DNA from: Pithys albifrons albifrons
Lineage: Eukaryota; Chordata; Aves; Passeriformes; Thamnophilidae
Length of the DNA stretch: 64,000 nucleotides
Direction of reading: 5' to 3'
Assembly (NCBI RefSeq): GCF_047495875.1
Contig: NC_092458.1
Coordinates: forward strand, 794,001 to 858,000
The position numbers and the translations under genes were made by a program. Below, one piece after another: positions 62,446 through 64,000 of this stretch. Positions within the stretch are counted from its first letter, which is position 1; every line of letters starts with the position of its first letter. The notes under the pieces were generated by a model, which was not told the origin of the DNA, searched no databases, and saw only the letters and a program-made list of their open reading frames with translations.

Positions 62446-63005
62446 TTGTGCACTGGGAAGGACATTTATAAGCAGGTCGAGGAAGGTGATCCTGCCCCTC
62501 TACTCAGCCCTGGTGAGGAACACCTGGAATGCTGTACTCAATTATGGACTCCTCAGGAAAAGAGAGATGTGGACTTCCTAGAGCGGGTCCATTGAGGGTG
62601 ACAGAGATGATTAAAGGACTGGAGGAAAGGTGAGGTAGTTGTGCCTGTTCAGCCTCGAGAAGAGACAACTGAGAACTTATGTACAAGTATCTGAATGGAG
62701 GTGTCAGAGAATGGACCAGACTCTGCTCTGCGATGCTGAGCAATAGGACAAGAAGCAAAGGACAGAAAGTGATGCACAAGAAGTTCCACCTGAACACAAG
62801 GAAGAACATTTTTCCTGTGCAGTGACCGAGCCCTGGGATAGGCTGCCCCTAGAGGGTGTGGAGTCTCCCTCACTGGAGATATTCCAGAACCACCTGGACA
62901 CAATCATGTGCCATGTGCTCTGGGACGTCCCTATTTGAGCAGGGAGGCTGCACCAGATGACTCACTGTAGTCCCTTCCCACCTTACTCACTCTGTGATTC
63001 TGTGA
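62446..63005 (+). mobile_element. CR1 LINE 3' end
   Basis: Sense-strand CR1 with the ORF2 tail in broken frames: VILPLYSALVRNTWNAVLNY at 62480-62540, then the CTGAGCAATAGGACAAGAAG block. The 3' UTR passes CACTGTAGTCCCTTCCCACC and ends TCTGTGATTCTGTGAA at 62990-63005. It is 5'-truncated. Confidence 0.92.
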
Positions 63006-64000
63006 ACTGGTCTGTAAGTTTTATATTGCTTTCTCTTATCTTTGATTTGCTTAGGAGATTTTGGTGGGGGAGTTTTTGTATAGAAACAGAACTCTCAGCC
63101 AGCCAACATTTAGTAAATGGACCTGCAGATTAGAAGCAATTACATAAGAAAACCATATATTACAGAGGTGATTTAATGCTTGAATAACTCGAGTTACTTA
63201 GATTAAAAATAAAACAATGAAATATTAAAACATGGTTTAAAAGTTTCAAATGGGATAAGGACTATTATCTTTTAGGTCCTTCATGATTAAAAAAAAAAAG
63301 GTCAGCCCTTTGGTGTTTTCCAAAGTAAACAATCAGCAGCACAGTCCCATAGAGACTCGGTTCAAGTACTTAGAGAGGTGGTTATTTTTCCACCTTGCAT
63401 ATACATATTTCCTGTCTTTTGTTGTGCTGTAGCTCATGGCAGTGCTGCCTTGAGTATAACTGTGGGGGAAACAGAGATGTATTTCTGAGTAACCTGCTAG
63501 AAAGGAACTCTGCAGATGTGTCTTTTCCTCCTGCTACTGGCAGGACAGAGGGATTGCACAGCATCACTGACAACACCTATAAATCTCTTTAAGCAAGTGG
63601 GGTGCATTTCTTTACACCTACTGCAACTCAAATGTGGGCTTCTCCCTCTAATTCCACCTTCCCCAGCAAAATCTTCAATGTGTTCAAAATATTTCAGACC
63701 GAATTTGTGATTTTGATGTAGTTGCTTCAGGGACAATGAGCAGTTACAAATGGGAGGTAGTTGCTGTGCTCTTCATAATGACCTGCAATAATGAAAGCTC
63801 TGACAGTTGATGTAAATATGTAATGCACTCTCTTTTGGTACATTTGAAGTTGACACATACATGGCCCCAGTGAGAAATTGCCCAATATATGCTCCAGGAA
63901 ATAATGAAATACACTGAGAATGCAGCAGCTAAACTGTTTTGCTGTATGAAGGAAACTCAAATATATATATATTTTTAAAACTGTCTGCATCTAGGAAAGT
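63006..64000. other. Unassigned right edge
   Basis: AT-rich with an (AT)n run at 63960-63971. The final CFAP47 exon ('YEIxG' region) was sought here but not recognised. The window end cuts an AT-rich stretch. Confidence 0.5.

Noticed and set aside
1..64000. CRISPR arrays, operons or phage-type defence systems
   Set aside because: There are no regularly spaced repeats or prokaryotic gene clusters. The CR1 and LTR content is vertebrate.

Overview
The window looks like avian nuclear DNA, probably from a songbird-type genome. It is AT-rich and mostly non-coding. It carries eight truncated CR1 LINE 3' ends plus one CR1 reverse-transcriptase fragment, and several solo LTRs with clean 5- or 6-bp target duplications. 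Birds are the obvious host because CR1 dominates and the CR1 termini end in the ATTCTGTGATT-type repeat. There is no bacterial-style gene layout, and almost all short open frames are repeat shadows or chance.

The one real gene is spread over about 52 kb on the + strand (9569 to about 62068). I identify it as the C-terminal part of CFAP47, a very large axonemal/sperm-flagellum protein built of ASH/MSP-like beta-sandwich domains. Nine exons can be placed by splice sites, phase continuity and matches, in the right order, to the CFAP47 C-terminus as I remember it. The first two (9569-9673 and 13445-13595) are intact. A 35-kb intron follows. The remaining seven (48300-62068) are visibly broken: in-frame stops in four exons, two 1-bp deletions, apparently lost splice sites, and a 612-bp solo LTR inserted into the coding sequence of one exon. 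The 3' part of the locus is therefore a decayed, probably unitary, pseudogene. No coding exon of any other gene was recognised.

Region by region: 1-9.5 kb is upstream intron or intergenic DNA with one antisense CR1 and a possible old LTR. 9.5-13.6 kb holds the two intact exons. 13.6-48.3 kb is a long intron with an LTR (14064-14688), a CR1 reverse-transcriptase relic, a 5S rRNA-derived retroposon, an A/C-rich tract, a CR1, a 6-bp-TSD LTR (27193-27804), another LTR (33497-34198), a second 5S-derived retroposon, a nested LTR-in-LTR (38285-39488) and a CR1 cluster (41.8-44.2 kb). 48.3-62.1 kb holds the decayed CFAP47 exons, two CR1s and the exon-breaking LTR. 62.1-64 kb has a CR1 and unassigned sequence.

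The most interesting observations are the decay of a flagellar gene with an LTR sitting inside a coding exon, and two copies of what looks like a 5S rRNA-derived SINE sharing a non-5S tail, each with an 11-12-bp imperfect target duplication.
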